A stretch of 64,000 nt of DNA from Mesorhizobium comanense (lineage in GTDB: Bacteria; Pseudomonadota; Alphaproteobacteria; Rhizobiales; Rhizobiaceae): NCBI RefSeq assembly GCF_005503535.1, contig NZ_SCNN01000006.1:62001-126000 (forward strand), written 5' to 3'. How positions within the stretch are numbered: the stretch's first letter is position 1; every line of letters starts with the position of its first letter. Below the pieces are notes generated by a model. That model worked only from the letters and a program-made list of their open reading frames with translations. It was not told the DNA's origin and did not search any database. This document shows positions 1 to 7,860 of this stretch, in pieces. The position numbers were made by a program, and so were the translations under genes.

Positions 1-906
1 GGAGAGCTGCACGAAATCGCGGCCGATGATGAACATCGAGGTCGAGGTGACCGCGGCGTAGACGACCGCCGTGATCACCAGAAAGCCGGGAACCGTGATG
101 GTCGAGCCGCCGAAGGTGAAGCTCAGCGCTCCGCCGATGGTCCACAGCACCACGATGAAGGTCGATGCCGACAGGAAGGCTGATAGGACGCCGGCGACGA
201 AATCGACGGGCGACTCGGTGGCGACCCGCAAATCCTCCGAGAGGCGGGCCTCCGGGTTCTGGTGGTCGCCCTTCACCAGGTTGAGCTGGTAGTAGCGGCC
301 GCTGGCCAGCCAGCGTGCGATGACCGAGGTCGTCAGCCAGGATCGCCAGCGCCGCTGCATGGTCATGCGCAGATAGACCTGGGTAACGACGAGGCTGATG
401 CTGCCCAGCACCAGTGGCACGAAGACCGCGCTCAGGAAATAGACGGTGTGAGCGTCACGCTTCTCGATGGCGTCGAAGATCCAGCGGTTCCACACATTGA
501 TTCCGTACTGGAAACCGACATTGACGCCGATCAGCACCACGAGTCCGACAGCCAGCGGCCACGCAAGCTTGTCGCCGTGCCGGCCCCAGTAGCCCCGGCC
601 GCTGATCCAGAACCGCCGCAGCAGGTATTTCTTGCGCGCCTTTTCCGCTTCCTTTGCCGTCAGCTCGGGATCGGGTTCCGCGTTTTCCGGCGGCGGAGCC
701 TCGATGGCGGCATCGGAAGCCGCGGCCTCGACGATGTCGGTCTGTTTTCTGCGCGGCTTCCGGGGCTTATCTGTTTCGCGCGCGGCTTCATCCGACGATC
801 GTTGCTCGCGAGCCCGCTGCCGTCGCGGTTTCCCCCGACTTGGCTTGGCGGCGCCGCGCGGCTTGCTGCCGTCGGCCGGTTTGGGTCTGGATTTCGCCTC
901 GGACAT
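1..906 (-). CDS. SbmA/BacA-like ABC transporter, membrane domain (3' end beyond window)
   Basis: About 302 residues are visible; the C-terminal part, which should carry the ATPase domain in YddA-type proteins, lies beyond the left edge. The first ~90 residues are rich in Lys, Arg, Pro and Glu and look disordered. From about residue 95 the sequence matches the SbmA/BacA-type transmembrane domain: FWISGRGYWG, hydrophobic helices around residues 113-137 and 155-178, and the conserved segment NPEARLSEDLRVATE before further helices. The family moves peptides or other bulky substrates across the inner membrane. The ATG at 906 has no clear ribosome binding site, so the start is uncertain. A strong hairpin lies just upstream. 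Without the C-terminus it cannot be decided whether this is a BacA-type permease or a full ATPase/permease. Confidence 0.8.
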   Translation of the reverse strand, partial: MSEAKSRPKPADGSKPRGAAKPSRGKPRRQRAREQRSSDEAARETDKPRKPRRKQTDIVEAAASDAAIEAPPPENAEPDPELTAKEAEKARKKYLLRRFWISGRGYWGRHGDKLAWPLAVGLVVLIGVNVGFQYGINVWNRWIFDAIEKRDAHTVYFLSAVFVPLVLGSISLVVTQVYLRMTMQRRWRSWLTTSVIARWLASGRYYQLNLVKGDHQNPEARLSEDLRVATESPVDFVAGVLSAFLSASTFIVVLWTIGGALSFTFGGSTITVPGFLVITAVVYAAVTSTSMFIIGRDFVQLS

Positions 907-921
907 GCGCAGCGAAAACGG

Positions 922-969
922 CCATGAAACCGAAAGGTTTCATGGCATCGCGCGATATTGATGCGCGAT
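922..969. repeat. Two adjacent hairpins upstream of the SbmA-like gene
   Basis: Positions 922-931 and 936-945 form a perfect 10-bp stem with a four-base GAAA loop; 921 and 946 extend it to 11 bp. A second stem pairs 947-953 with 963-969 across a nine-base loop. Both sit between the stop of the LhgO-like gene (992) and the ATG at 906, on the path of minus-strand transcription. There is no good T-run, so this is either a weak terminator or attenuator or an mRNA-stabilising structure. Confidence 0.5.
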
Positions 970-991
970 ACTGGTGCCCCGCGCGAGCCCG

Positions 992-2104
992 TCAGCGCGG
1001 GTAAAGCATTTCGGCGACATGGTCGGCGATCGCCAGGCTCGCGGTCAGGCCGGGGCTCTCGATGCCGAACAGGTTGACGATCCGGCCCGCGCCATGATCC
1101 GCCGGACCCTGCACCAGGAAGTCGGCGGCCGGCTGGCCGGGGCCTGAAAGTTTCGGTCTGATGCCGGCATAGGCCGGCTGCAGGGCGCCATCGGCAAGAT
1201 CGGGCCAATAGCGCCGGATCGCCTCGTAGAAGACAGCGCTTCGGCCGGGATCGACCGCATAGTCCGCTTGCTCGATCCATTCGACATCGGGGCCGAAGCG
1301 CGCGCCGCCGCCAAGGTCGAGCGTCAGATGGACGCCAAGCCCGCCTTCGACCGGAACCGGATAGATCAGCCGCGAAAACGGCGACCGTCCCGGCAACGCG
1401 AAGTAGTTGCCGCGCGCCAGCCACTGGCGCGGGATGAAATCCCCGGGAAAGCCTGCGATGCGGCCGGCGACGGCCTGCGCGTCGAGACCGGCTGCGTTGA
1501 CGAACACATCGGCTTCAAGGGTAAAACGCTCGCCATCGGCGTCGCGCGTCTCGATCCGGATGCCGCCGCTTTCGATCACCGCCCCGGCGACAGAGGTCAG
1601 GAAAGCGAAGGACGCGCCTGACGCCTCGGCATCGCCGCGCAGCGACAGCATCAGCGCATGGCTGTCGACAATGCCTGTCGATGGCGACAAGAGCGCCCCG
1701 GCGCATTTCAGCGCCGGCTCCAGGCTCACCGCCTCGCTTCTCGTCAGGAATTCGAGATCGTCGACGCCGCAGCGTCGCGCATTGGCCTCGATCGCCCGCA
1801 GCCCGTCGCTCTGGCCGGGTTCCGTGGCGACGATCAGCTTGCCTGTGCGTCGATGGGCGATGCCGTGCGTCGCGCAGTAGGCGTAGAGAAGCCGGCGGCC
1901 TTCGACGCAAAGCCGGGCCTTCAGGCTGCCGGGCGCGTAGTAGAGCCCGGCATGGATGACTTCCGAATTGCGGGAACTGGTGACGGTGCCGATCGCATCG
2001 GCCGGCTCGATGACCACCACTTCGCGACCCGACAAGGCAAGCGCCCTGGCGATGGCAAGCCCGACGACACCCGCCCCGGCCACAACGCAGTCGATTTCAT
2101 GCAT
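992..2104 (-). CDS. FAD-dependent oxidoreductase, LhgO-like
   Basis: A 370-residue member of the DAO/glycine-oxidase fold family. The N-terminus carries the dinucleotide-binding motif [17 protein letters not shown] (residues 7-23), followed by [14 protein letters not shown], which is characteristic of L-2-hydroxyglutarate dehydrogenase/oxidase (LhgO, YgaF) relatives. The C-terminus has the FAD-contacting segment [19 protein letters not shown]. Family knowledge suggests oxidation of a 2-hydroxy acid with electrons passed to the quinone pool, but the substrate is not shown by the sequence. It is monocistronic or the first gene of a unit running toward the SbmA-like gene. A 24-bp perfect palindrome lies about 90 bp upstream of its ATG. 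Confidence 0.82.
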   Translation of the reverse strand: MHEIDCVVAGAGVVGLAIARALALSGREVVVIEPADAIGTVTSSRNSEVIHAGLYYAPGSLKARLCVEGRRLLYAYCATHGIAHRRTGKLIVATEPGQSDGLRAIEANARRCGVDDLEFLTRSEAVSLEPALKCAGALLSPSTGIVDSHALMLSLRGDAEASGASFAFLTSVAGAVIESGGIRIETRDADGERFTLEADVFVNAAGLDAQAVAGRIAGFPGDFIPRQWLARGNYFALPGRSPFSRLIYPVPVEGGLGVHLTLDLGGGARFGPDVEWIEQADYAVDPGRSAVFYEAIRRYWPDLADGALQPAYAGIRPKLSGPGQPAADFLVQGPADHGAGRIVNLFGIESPGLTASLAIADHVAEMLYPR

Positions 2105-2193
2105 GAATTTGTTCCTTGGGACGGGATCGTGTCACACGAATCCGGCAAGCAGGCAACACGAGGTTGCGGCCAGTTCCAGCGGAAACAATCACA

Positions 2194-2217
2194 CGCCGGA
2201 TATCCGGATATCCGGCG
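2194..2217. repeat. 24-bp perfect palindrome
   Basis: An uninterrupted 24-bp palindrome (arms CGCCGGATATCC and its complement) lies in the 178-bp gap between the VOC gene stop (2283) and the LhgO-like gene start (2104), both on the minus strand. It could be a repressor operator for the LhgO-like gene or an intrinsic structure ending the VOC transcript. No T-run follows, which favours a protein-binding site. The function is inferred. Confidence 0.5.
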
Positions 2218-2282
2218 CTGCGGCGACTTTCCCCCGTTTCGAACGACAACCGCGGGCGGACGTCGAACTGCTGGCGGTCGGG

Positions 2283-2657
2283 TCAGTGGCCGGCCCCGAG
2301 ATAGGTGGCGATCTGCCAGATGTTTCCCCAATTGTCGGCGACCGTTGCGCGACGATCTCCCCACGGCATGTCGCTTGGGGGTTCGATAATGCGGGCTCCC
2401 GATCTGATCGCCGATTGGAATGTCGCATCGGTATCGGCGACATAGACGTAGAGCATTCCGGGCATGGACGGTCTCAGTCCCCCGCCATCACTGACCATTA
2501 TGATCGAATCGCCCACTTTCAGCTCGACCGGCCGGTCCGGTACATGGTCGCCTTGAGCGCCGAACACGACGCGAATAAATTCGACGAGCCCGGCAACATC
2601 GGACGCAATCAAGCGCGGCGTTACGGTGTGACGGCCTTCCGGCACGTGATTGACCAT
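2283..2657 (-). CDS. VOC family (glyoxalase/PhnB-like) protein
   Basis: A small single-domain vicinal-oxygen-chelate protein of 124 residues from the ATG at 2657, chosen because GAGAGGAAGCG lies just upstream; an in-frame start nine codons earlier lacks such a site. Seen in it are TVTPRLIASDVAGLVEFI at the N-terminus, MLYVYVADTDATFQSAI in the middle and the C-terminal WGDRRATVADNWGNIWQIAT typical of PhnB/YdcJ-like members. These often have no known reaction; some bind metals or confer resistance to small toxic molecules. No partner gene gives a clue here. Confidence 0.8.
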   Translation of the reverse strand: MVNHVPEGRHTVTPRLIASDVAGLVEFIRVVFGAQGDHVPDRPVELKVGDSIIMVSDGGGLRPSMPGMLYVYVADTDATFQSAIRSGARIIEPPSDMPWGDRRATVADNWGNIWQIATYLGAGH

Positions 2658-2740
2658 TCGCTTCCTCTCGACCCGCAAGCGCAATGTCGGTCATCGGCAC
2701 CAGGTGCTCAAGGGGGGCGCCCTTGCGTCTGCCGCCAGGC

Positions 2741-3907
2741 CTACACGCCCGCCTGGAAAACGCTGGTGCCGTCGATCCACACACGCTTGACATCGAGGCC
2801 GTCCGACAGCGCAACGACATCCGCCGCCGTGCCGTGGGCAAATCGCCCGAGCCGGTGTGCCTGGCCGACCGCCTGGGCTGGATAGAGTGAGGCCATGCGC
2901 AGGGCTTCGGAGAGCTCGACACCGACCACCTGGTGGATGAAGCGGATGGCCGAGATCATGTCGAGATCCGCGCCCGCCAGCGTGCCGTCGGCAAGGCGCA
3001 GGCTGCCGTCCTTGCGGTAGATCATGCGCCCGTTGAGGGTGAAGGAGGTCATGTCGGTGCCGATCGTCGCCATGGCATCGGTTACCAGCACGATCCTACC
3101 CGGCCCCTGCTTGGCATCCAGCGCGATCCTGATCGTGGCGGGATGGACATGGATGCCGTCGGCGATCAGCCCGGCGGACAAGGCGCCGATGTCGATGGCC
3201 GCGCCCGCCAGCCCCGGTTCGCGGTTGCCGATCTGGCTCATCGCGTTGAACAGATGGGTGACCACGCTGGCGCCGGCTTCGGCGAAGGCCTGGGCCGTCG
3301 CATAGCCGGTGTCGGAATGGCCGAGGCTGACGACGACGCCGGCCTTGGCCAACGCCGCCACCCGGGCCGGCTCGACCGATTCCGGCGCGATCGTGGTGAG
3401 CAGCACCGGCAGCTTGCGCCGCGCTTCCATCAGCAGCGCCTGGTCGGCATCCGTCATTGGCCGGATCAGCGCCGGGTCATGCGCCCCCTTGCGTGCGACC
3501 GACAGATGCGGGCCTTCGAGATGGAGCCCGAGGAAGCCTGGCACCTTTTGCAGCGTCGCGGCCTCGCCGGCGGCAATGGCGGCGGCGGTAATCTGCGGTG
3601 TGTCGGTGATCAGCGTCGGCAACAGCGCCGTCGTGCCGAACGGCACGTGCGCCCGGCAGATGGTTTCGATCGAAGCGACGTCGGGATGGTCGTTGAGCAT
3701 GACGCCGCCGCCGCCATTGACCTGGATGTCGACGAAGCCCGGCGCCAGCATGCCGCCGCCCGTCTCGACGGCGCGGATGTCAGAGGCAAGCGCGCCGCTG
3801 GGCACAATGGCCTCGACGCGGCCGTCGCGCACCACGAGGGCATGGCCTTCGTGCCAGCGGTCACCGTCGAAAATGCGGGCGCCAGTCAGGGCAAAACGGT
3901 CGCTCAT
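2741..3907 (-). CDS. nagA: N-acetylglucosamine-6-phosphate deacetylase
   Basis: A 388-residue cytoplasmic amidohydrolase that removes acetate from GlcNAc-6-phosphate to give glucosamine-6-phosphate. Visible motifs are GFVDIQVNGGGG (residues 58-69), the metal-site segment HLEGPHL (129-135), metal ligands in SLGHSDTGY (His197) and VTHLFNAM (His218), and the catalytic Asp in VLVTDAMATIG (Asp277). The length is normal for NagA. It is the last gene of the nagK-nagR-nagB2-nagA operon and overlaps its upstream neighbour by four bases, indicating translational coupling. Expression should follow the operator at 6618-6635. Confidence 0.95.
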   Translation of the reverse strand: MSDRFALTGARIFDGDRWHEGHALVVRDGRVEAIVPSGALASDIRAVETGGGMLAPGFVDIQVNGGGGVMLNDHPDVASIETICRAHVPFGTTALLPTLITDTPQITAAAIAAGEAATLQKVPGFLGLHLEGPHLSVARKGAHDPALIRPMTDADQALLMEARRKLPVLLTTIAPESVEPARVAALAKAGVVVSLGHSDTGYATAQAFAEAGASVVTHLFNAMSQIGNREPGLAGAAIDIGALSAGLIADGIHVHPATIRIALDAKQGPGRIVLVTDAMATIGTDMTSFTLNGRMIYRKDGSLRLADGTLAGADLDMISAIRFIHQVVGVELSEALRMASLYPAQAVGQAHRLGRFAHGTAADVVALSDGLDVKRVWIDGTSVFQAGV

Positions 3908-4938
3908 ACGGTCTCCGTCACCTTGCGAAGATTGGGTGGCGTGTCGGGGTCGAGGCCGCGGTGGCGGGCAAAGGCCTCGACGAACATGTAGAAGGAAACG
4001 ATCAGCGTCAGCGGATCGGTCAGCGGATGGCCGGTGGCGACATGCGGCAGCCGCGTGGCGCGATTGGCGAGCGCCGAGGTGACGAAAACGGGTGCGCCCT
4101 TGGCGGCCAGGCTGTCGGCGGCCTCCGCCACGGAGGGTTCCGATGCGTCGCGCGCGGCGAGCGCCAGCACCGGGAAATCGGGGCCGACCAGCGCCAGCGG
4201 CCCATGCATGACCTCCGCCGCGCTGTAGGCCTCCGCATGCATGCCGCAGGTCTCCTTGAATTTCAGCGCCGCCTCGTTGGCCATCGCCGCGGACGGACCA
4301 CGGCCAAGGATGAACAGCGATTTCTGCTTCTCGATCGTCTCGGCCAGCACGCTCATCCAGTCGCAGGCGATCGCCTTGCCGAAATGTTCGGGCAGGCGGG
4401 CGAGCGCCGCCAGCAGCGCCTCGTCGCCGGTCGAATGCGCCATCAAAGCGAGACCGGCGACAGCCGAGTTGATGAAGGTCTTGGTTGCCGCCACGCTACG
4501 CTCGGGCCCGGCCAGGATATCGATCGCATGGTCCGAGGCGCGCGCCAGCGGCGAATCGGCGGTGTTGGTGACGGCGATGGTCAGCGCGCCGCCGGCCCGC
4601 GCCGTTTCGGCCATGGCGACGATGTCGGGGCTCTTGCCGGACTGCGAGATAGCCAGGCAGGCCGAACCGGCGAGCTTGAGCTTGCGGCCGTAGATCGAAG
4701 CGATGGAAGGCCCGACCGAGGCGACGGCGAGCCCCGCCGTCAGTTCCACGGCATATTTCATGAAGGTGGCGGCATGGTCGGAAGAGCCGCGCGCTACGGT
4801 GACGACGAAATGCGGGTCGCGCTCGCGGATGCCGCGCCCGGCTTGCGCCAGCACCGCGCCGGAACCGTCGAGCAGCCGCGCCACGGCTTCAGGGATCTCC
4901 TCGATCTCGCGCTGCATGTGAGTGGTGTTCGCGATCAT
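3904..4938 (-). CDS. nagB2: SIS-domain glucosamine-6-phosphate deaminase, NagB-II type
   Basis: A 344-residue double-SIS protein related to the isomerase half of GlmS but lacking the glutaminase domain. Seen: TVARGSSDHAATFMKY (start of SIS 1), AISQSGKSPD (phosphosugar-binding Ser/Gly loop), FILGRGPSAAMANEAALKFKE (SIS 2) and the C-terminal PPNLRKVTETV. Enzymes of this type convert glucosamine-6-phosphate to fructose-6-phosphate plus ammonia and replace classical NagB in many proteobacteria. Its place between nagA and the regulator, with 4-base overlaps on both sides, supports this role. An aminotransferase activity cannot be excluded from sequence alone. Confidence 0.9.
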   Translation of the reverse strand: MIANTTHMQREIEEIPEAVARLLDGSGAVLAQAGRGIRERDPHFVVTVARGSSDHAATFMKYAVELTAGLAVASVGPSIASIYGRKLKLAGSACLAISQSGKSPDIVAMAETARAGGALTIAVTNTADSPLARASDHAIDILAGPERSVAATKTFINSAVAGLALMAHSTGDEALLAALARLPEHFGKAIACDWMSVLAETIEKQKSLFILGRGPSAAMANEAALKFKETCGMHAEAYSAAEVMHGPLALVGPDFPVLALAARDASEPSVAEAADSLAAKGAPVFVTSALANRATRLPHVATGHPLTDPLTLIVSFYMFVEAFARHRGLDPDTPPNLRKVTETV

Positions 4939-5717
4939 GGTCGGCCCTCTTCGCTCGGCCCTGTCAGCCGCAGTTCGGCGACGAAATCATAGGCGTCGCC
5001 CCGGTAGATGGAGCGGGTAAATTCGATCACCTTGCCGCTCGCCAGATAGGAGATGCGCTCGATGTGCAGGCCGGCAATGCCAGGCGGCACTTCGAGCAGG
5101 CGTGCGTCGGTCTCGCCGAGGTTGGCGGCCGAAATGCGTTGCACCGCCCGCACCGGGCGGTTGCCGGTCAATCCGAGCGCCGCGTAGAGCGACGAGCCGA
5201 TGCCGGCCGGGTCGGGCAGCACGCTGGCCGACAGCGAGGCGCGCTCGATCGCCAGCGGCGTGTCGTTGGCGATGCGCAGGCGCGCCACGCGCGCCACCAG
5301 TTCGCTGGACGACAGGCCGAGCACCATCATCTCGTCGGGCGAGGGCGCGTAGAGGCCGCGGTCGAGCCAGGCCGAACGCACCGCCATGCCACGCCGCGCC
5401 ATGTCCTCGGTGAAGGAGGTGAGCCGCGACAGCGATTGCTCGACGCGCTCCATGCGCGGCGCCACGAACGTGCCCGAACCATGGCGCTGGACGAGGATGC
5501 CGCCCTTCACCAGGTCCTGCACCGCCTTGCGCACGGTAACGCGCGAAATGTCCGCCTTGGTGGCGATGTCGCGTTCGGAGGGCAGTGCATCGCCCGGGCC
5601 GATCAGCCCGCGATTGACGGCGTCCTCGATGCTCTTCCTCAGCTGCAGGTAGAGCGGCGCGCCGCTCTGCGCGGATTGCTTCAGCGTGGCGAAGATCTGG
5701 TCGGCGGCGTCGCTCAT
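4935..5717 (-). CDS. nagR: GntR/HutC-family regulator of amino-sugar genes
   Basis: A 260-residue regulator. Residues ~18-90 form the winged helix (PLYLQLRKSIEDAV, GDALPSERDIATKADISRVTVRKAVQDL, GSGTFV). Residues ~105-250 form a UTRA ligand domain with the usual SLTSFTEDMARRG linker. NagR/NagQ-type relatives sense GlcN-6-P or GlcNAc-6-P and repress amino-sugar catabolism. Here the gene sits inside the operon, with 4-base overlaps to nagB2 and nagK. The likely targets are the two identical direct-repeat operators at 6618-6635 and 6753-6770. Ligand and targets are inferred from context. Confidence 0.9.
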   Translation of the reverse strand: MSDAADQIFATLKQSAQSGAPLYLQLRKSIEDAVNRGLIGPGDALPSERDIATKADISRVTVRKAVQDLVKGGILVQRHGSGTFVAPRMERVEQSLSRLTSFTEDMARRGMAVRSAWLDRGLYAPSPDEMMVLGLSSSELVARVARLRIANDTPLAIERASLSASVLPDPAGIGSSLYAALGLTGNRPVRAVQRISAANLGETDARLLEVPPGIAGLHIERISYLASGKVIEFTRSIYRGDAYDFVAELRLTGPSEEGRP

Positions 5718-6595
5718 CGGGCCGCCTCCGTCTTGCCGGCGAAAAGACGCGCCGCCATCTGCACGGCACCGCCCAGCGCGTCGTCGAGCGGTTCGCGCAA
5801 CAGCGCGCGGTAGCGCGCCGACAGGCGCGGCGCATAGAGCGGCGCCAGCCCGCCGAGCAGGCAGAGCGGAGCATCGGCCGCCAGATCGAGCGCGCCGAGC
5901 GAAGCCTCGACATCGGCGACCGCCTTGTCGAGAATCCAGTTGGCAACGGCGTCGCCCTTTTGCGCGTGTTCGAACACTTTTGGCGCGAAGCCGCCGAAAT
6001 CGCCGGGCTTGGCGTTGGTGGTGAACTCGACCACGTCTTCGGGATTGTCGCGGAAAACGGCCATCATGCTGCGCGTCAGCGGCGAGGCCTGGCGGACACC
6101 GTCATGAGCAAGCAATGTCTGCTCCAGCAGGTCGCGTCCGATGCGGGCGCCGCTGCCCTGGTCGCCGACCTGGAACCCCCAGCCGCCGATGGCGCGCGAC
6201 ACGCCGTTCCTGCGCGCCATATAGGCGGTGCCAGTGCCGAGGATCGCCATGGCGCCGTCGCCAGAGCCGACGGCTCCTTCGAGCGCGATCTCGGCGTCGG
6301 TCTCGACACGGCTGGTGCTGAACGGCAGGATCGCTTCCAGCTGCTGGCGATAGGTGCCGACATTGGCGCCGGCAAGGCCGAGAATGGCCGGGGTCTGCGG
6401 AATGAGCCCGGCGTCCTGGCCGGCGGCGACGAAGGCCTGGCGCGCGGCCTCGACAATGTTGGAGCGGGCGCCTGTAAGATCGGTGCGGATGTTGGCGGCG
6501 CCGCTTTTGGCGCGGCCGACGACAATGCCGTCCGCCGTTGCCAGGGCGGCCCTGCAGCTGGTGCCGCCGCCATCGATGCCGAGCACGAATTTCAC
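5714..6595 (-). CDS. nagK: BadF/BadG-type N-acetylglucosamine (possibly MurNAc) kinase
   Basis: A 293-residue ASKHA-fold kinase. The GTG at 6595 was chosen because GGAGGAGAA lies eight bases upstream and the protein then begins directly with KFVLGIDGGGTSCRAAL, the phosphate-1 loop. Other motifs are LGLAGAN, GTGTAYMARR and GGWGFQVGDQGSGARIGRDL. It should phosphorylate imported GlcNAc, since no PTS gene is present. As the divergent operon begins with murQ, the kinase may also accept MurNAc, as the related MurK enzymes do. First gene of the minus-strand nag operon; the operator at 6618-6635 ends about 23 bases from its start codon. Confidence 0.88.
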   Translation of the reverse strand: MKFVLGIDGGGTSCRAALATADGIVVGRAKSGAANIRTDLTGARSNIVEAARQAFVAAGQDAGLIPQTPAILGLAGANVGTYRQQLEAILPFSTSRVETDAEIALEGAVGSGDGAMAILGTGTAYMARRNGVSRAIGGWGFQVGDQGSGARIGRDLLEQTLLAHDGVRQASPLTRSMMAVFRDNPEDVVEFTTNAKPGDFGGFAPKVFEHAQKGDAVANWILDKAVADVEASLGALDLAADAPLCLLGGLAPLYAPRLSARYRALLREPLDDALGGAVQMAARLFAGKTEAAR

Positions 6596-6617
6596 GCGGG
6601 TTCTCCTCCGGACGGAT

Positions 6618-6635
6618 AATACCAATAAAATACCA
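6618..6635 (-). promoter_or_regulatory. Putative NagR operator upstream of nagK
   Basis: Read on the minus strand, TGGTATT, four bases, then TGGTATT again (half sites 6629-6635 and 6618-6624). The same 18-bp arrangement occurs on the plus strand at 6753-6770 before murQ. Two exact copies with the same spacing and mirror orientation in one divergent promoter region, next to a GntR/UTRA regulator gene, make an operator role likely. Confidence 0.75.
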
Positions 6636-6752
6636 ATAGCCAAGGATTAATTTCCGTTCAAAAAAGATTAAGCCATATTTTATTGAAAATCTTGCACATT
6701 TCGCCGGCTCAGCGATTTCCGATCCTCGAATTCGTTAATGCATGTGGACAAG

Positions 6753-6770
6753 TGGTATTTTTTTGGTATT
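6753..6770 (+). promoter_or_regulatory. Putative NagR operator upstream of murQ
   Basis: TGGTATT-N4-TGGTATT with half sites at 6753-6759 and 6764-6770, ending 23 bases before the murQ ATG. It matches the minus-strand site before nagK at every half-site base. The position close to the start codon suggests repression by blocking RNA polymerase. Confidence 0.75.
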
Positions 6771-6793
6771 GTTCCCGCATCGGAGGAACAGGG

Positions 6794-7744
6794 ATGGCGG
6801 AAACGCGCACCGAAGCGCTGCACAGGAATGCCGAGGGTCTGGACATCCAGGCCCCGGAAATCATCCTTGCGTCGCTCGCCGATGCGCAGGTCGAGGCCGC
6901 CAAGGTCGTCCGCAACGCCATTCCGTCGATCGCCAGGGCAGCCGAAATCATTGCCGGCCGGCTGGCCGATGGCGGCAAGCTCGCCTATGCGGCCGCCGGC
7001 AGTTCGGGTCTGATGGCGCTGGCCGACGCGCTGGAACTGCCGGGCACGTTCGGCATCCGGCGCGACCGCATCGCCATCCTGATCGCCGGCGGCGACGAGG
7101 CTTTCAAGACGCTGGCCGGCGGCCCGGAAGACGATACCGAGGAAGCGGCGACGGCTGTCGCCAATGCCGGCATCGGCCCCGGCGATTGCCTGATCGCCAT
7201 CTCGGCCAGCGGCACGACGCCATACGCGGTGCGCGCCATGGAAGAGGCCGCCCGCCGCGGCGCCGCCACCATCGGCATTGCCAACAACGGCAACACGGCC
7301 CTGCTCGACAGGGCAGGCACCGCCATCCTGCTCGAAACGCCGCCGGAAGTGATCGCCGGTTCGACGCGCATGGGCGCCGGCACCGCGCAGAAGATCGCGC
7401 TCAACATGCTGTCGACGCTCACCGCCGTGCATCTGGGCCATGTCCATGACGGCTACATGGTCAACCTCACGGCCGACAACATCAAGCTGCGCGACCGCGC
7501 GGCGCGCATCGTCGCGGCCGTCAGCGGCCGCAGCACGGACGACGCGGCTCGTCTGCTCGAGAAGACGGGCGGCGCGGTCAAGACCGCCATTCTGCTTGCC
7601 GCCGGCGTGGATACCGCCGATGCGGCCGAGAAACTGCTGGAAGGAGCAGGCCAAAGGCTGCGGCCGGCGCTTTCGGCGCTGGGGCATGATCCCGAAAAGT
7701 GGAACCCGCTTTTCGGAAAAGATCATGCCCGAACAAAGAAGTAG
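6794..7744 (+). CDS. murQ: N-acetylmuramic acid 6-phosphate etherase
   Basis: A 316-residue SIS-domain lyase that cleaves the D-lactyl ether of MurNAc-6-phosphate to give GlcNAc-6-phosphate, feeding nagA. The ATG at 6794 follows CGGAGGAACAGGG. Seen: the AAAGSSGLMALADALELPGTFG region (residues 67-87; Glu81 aligns with a catalytic Glu), AISASGTTPYAVRAM, the hallmark VIAGSTRMGAGTAQKIALNM, and the C-terminal helical domain. The last ~17 codons are made by a rhizobial palindromic repeat (7682-7730), so the C-terminus is an add-on unlike the usual family end. First gene of the plus-strand amino-sugar import operon. Confidence 0.93.
   Translation: MAETRTEALHRNAEGLDIQAPEIILASLADAQVEAAKVVRNAIPSIARAAEIIAGRLADGGKLAYAAAGSSGLMALADALELPGTFGIRRDRIAILIAGGDEAFKTLAGGPEDDTEEAATAVANAGIGPGDCLIAISASGTTPYAVRAMEEAARRGAATIGIANNGNTALLDRAGTAILLETPPEVIAGSTRMGAGTAQKIALNMLSTLTAVHLGHVHDGYMVNLTADNIKLRDRAARIVAAVSGRSTDDAARLLEKTGGAVKTAILLAAGVDTADAAEKLLEGAGQRLRPALSALGHDPEKWNPLFGKDHARTKK
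7682..7730. repeat. Rhizobial palindromic element inside the 3' end of murQ
   Basis: Arms 7682-7691 (GGGCATGATC) and 7721-7730 (GATCATGCCC) pair perfectly. Inner arms 7692-7699 (CCGAAAAG) and 7709-7716 (CTTTTCGG) also pair, with an AAAA bulge at 7717-7720. I recognise this as a dispersed intergenic palindrome of Rhizobiales, here read as coding sequence (HDPEKWNPLFGKDHA). Confidence 0.8.
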
Positions 7745-7860
7745 GGCCTGTTTGATCCCGATTTCCATCGGGGTGAAACGGGCTTGCGAGGGGAGCAAGG
7801 GTCAAAAGCCTCTGTTCTCATCAAAACCGAACCTGAAAAAGGTCAACAGGGAGACTGAGC

